Source: Stemphylium vesicarium (Eukaryota > Ascomycota > Dothideomycetes > Pleosporales > Pleosporaceae). From it: a stretch of 64,000 nucleotides of DNA. The translations under genes were made by a program, and so were the position numbers. The stretch lies in the NCBI GenBank assembly GCA_004380135.1, contig QXCR01000069.1:62001-126000 (forward strand), given 5' to 3'. Of this stretch, positions 63,956 through 64,000 are shown in pieces (position 1 is the first letter of the stretch; every line of letters starts with the position of its first letter). The notes beneath the pieces are model-generated. The model did not search any database, was not told the DNA's origin, and saw only the letters and a program-made list of their open reading frames with translations.

Positions 63956-64000
63956 CTGTAGAATGTCATGTATCAGTTGCAGAAAGTGACGACGTAGAGT

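Noticed and set aside
1..64000. tRNA, rRNA, CRISPR array, inverted-repeat transposon or prophage
   Set aside because: I looked in the gaps for tRNA T-loops, repeated spacers, terminal repeats and transposase motifs and found none convincing. CRISPR and prophage are not expected in fungal DNA.

Overview
This window is nuclear DNA of a filamentous ascomycete, most likely a Dothideomycete of the Pleosporales type. That placement is an inference from gene content, with no marker gene present. Supporting signs are short GT-AG introns (mostly 45-60 nt), about one gene per 2 kb on both strands, Zn(II)2Cys6 regulators, a trypsin-like secreted protease, DUF6536-type membrane proteins and small secreted cysteine-rich proteins. 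All exon joins below were made by eye from splice consensus, frame and family resemblance.

Layout. 0.9-5.1 kb: a D-2-hydroxyacid dehydrogenase and a quinate/sugar-type MFS permease. 6.2-9.1 kb: a large Arg/Asp-rich disordered protein. 9.8-13.5 kb: a hemerythrin-like protein divergent from a catalase. 13.7-17.2 kb: a Zn2Cys6 regulator divergent from a MaoC-like hydratase. 17.4-21.2 kb: a ZIP zinc transporter divergent from a Pra1/Aspf2-type secreted zinc-binding protein. 21.9-25.2 kb: two alpha/beta hydrolases. 25.6-26.1 kb: a broken DUF6536 fragment. 26.8-29.8 kb: housekeeping pair IST3 (spliceosome) and dynein light intermediate chain. 30.4-33.7 kb: an HSL-type hydrolase, a 142-residue Cys-Pro repeat protein and a trypsin-like protease. 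33.7-38.1 kb: decayed genes (NmrA-like remnant and two genes broken by in-frame stops). 38.6-44.3 kb: Zn2Cys6 factor, indoleamine dioxygenase and kynureninase. 44.3-49.3 kb: a gene-poor stretch with two small secreted proteins, a relic and an orphan. 49.3-54.3 kb: tyrosine phosphatase, ceramide synthase and BI-1-like protein. 54.9-57.3 kb: a second, nearly full-length broken DUF6536 gene. 58.6-60.2 kb: a PQ-loop membrane protein. 60.5-63.8 kb: no convincing gene; a probable last exon of a gene entering from the right sits at 63.8-63.95 kb.

How genes may work together. The zinc pair looks like the known fungal zincophore/transporter module, and its shared promoter holds two mirrored pairs of PacC-type sites. 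The indoleamine dioxygenase and kynureninase share a 382-bp promoter and would act in tryptophan-to-anthranilate/3-hydroxyanthranilate metabolism, with a regulator lying tail to tail with the dioxygenase. The most unusual item is the Cys-Pro repeat protein: its six cysteines, all in Cys-Pro, sit at identical spacings in two halves 75 residues apart.
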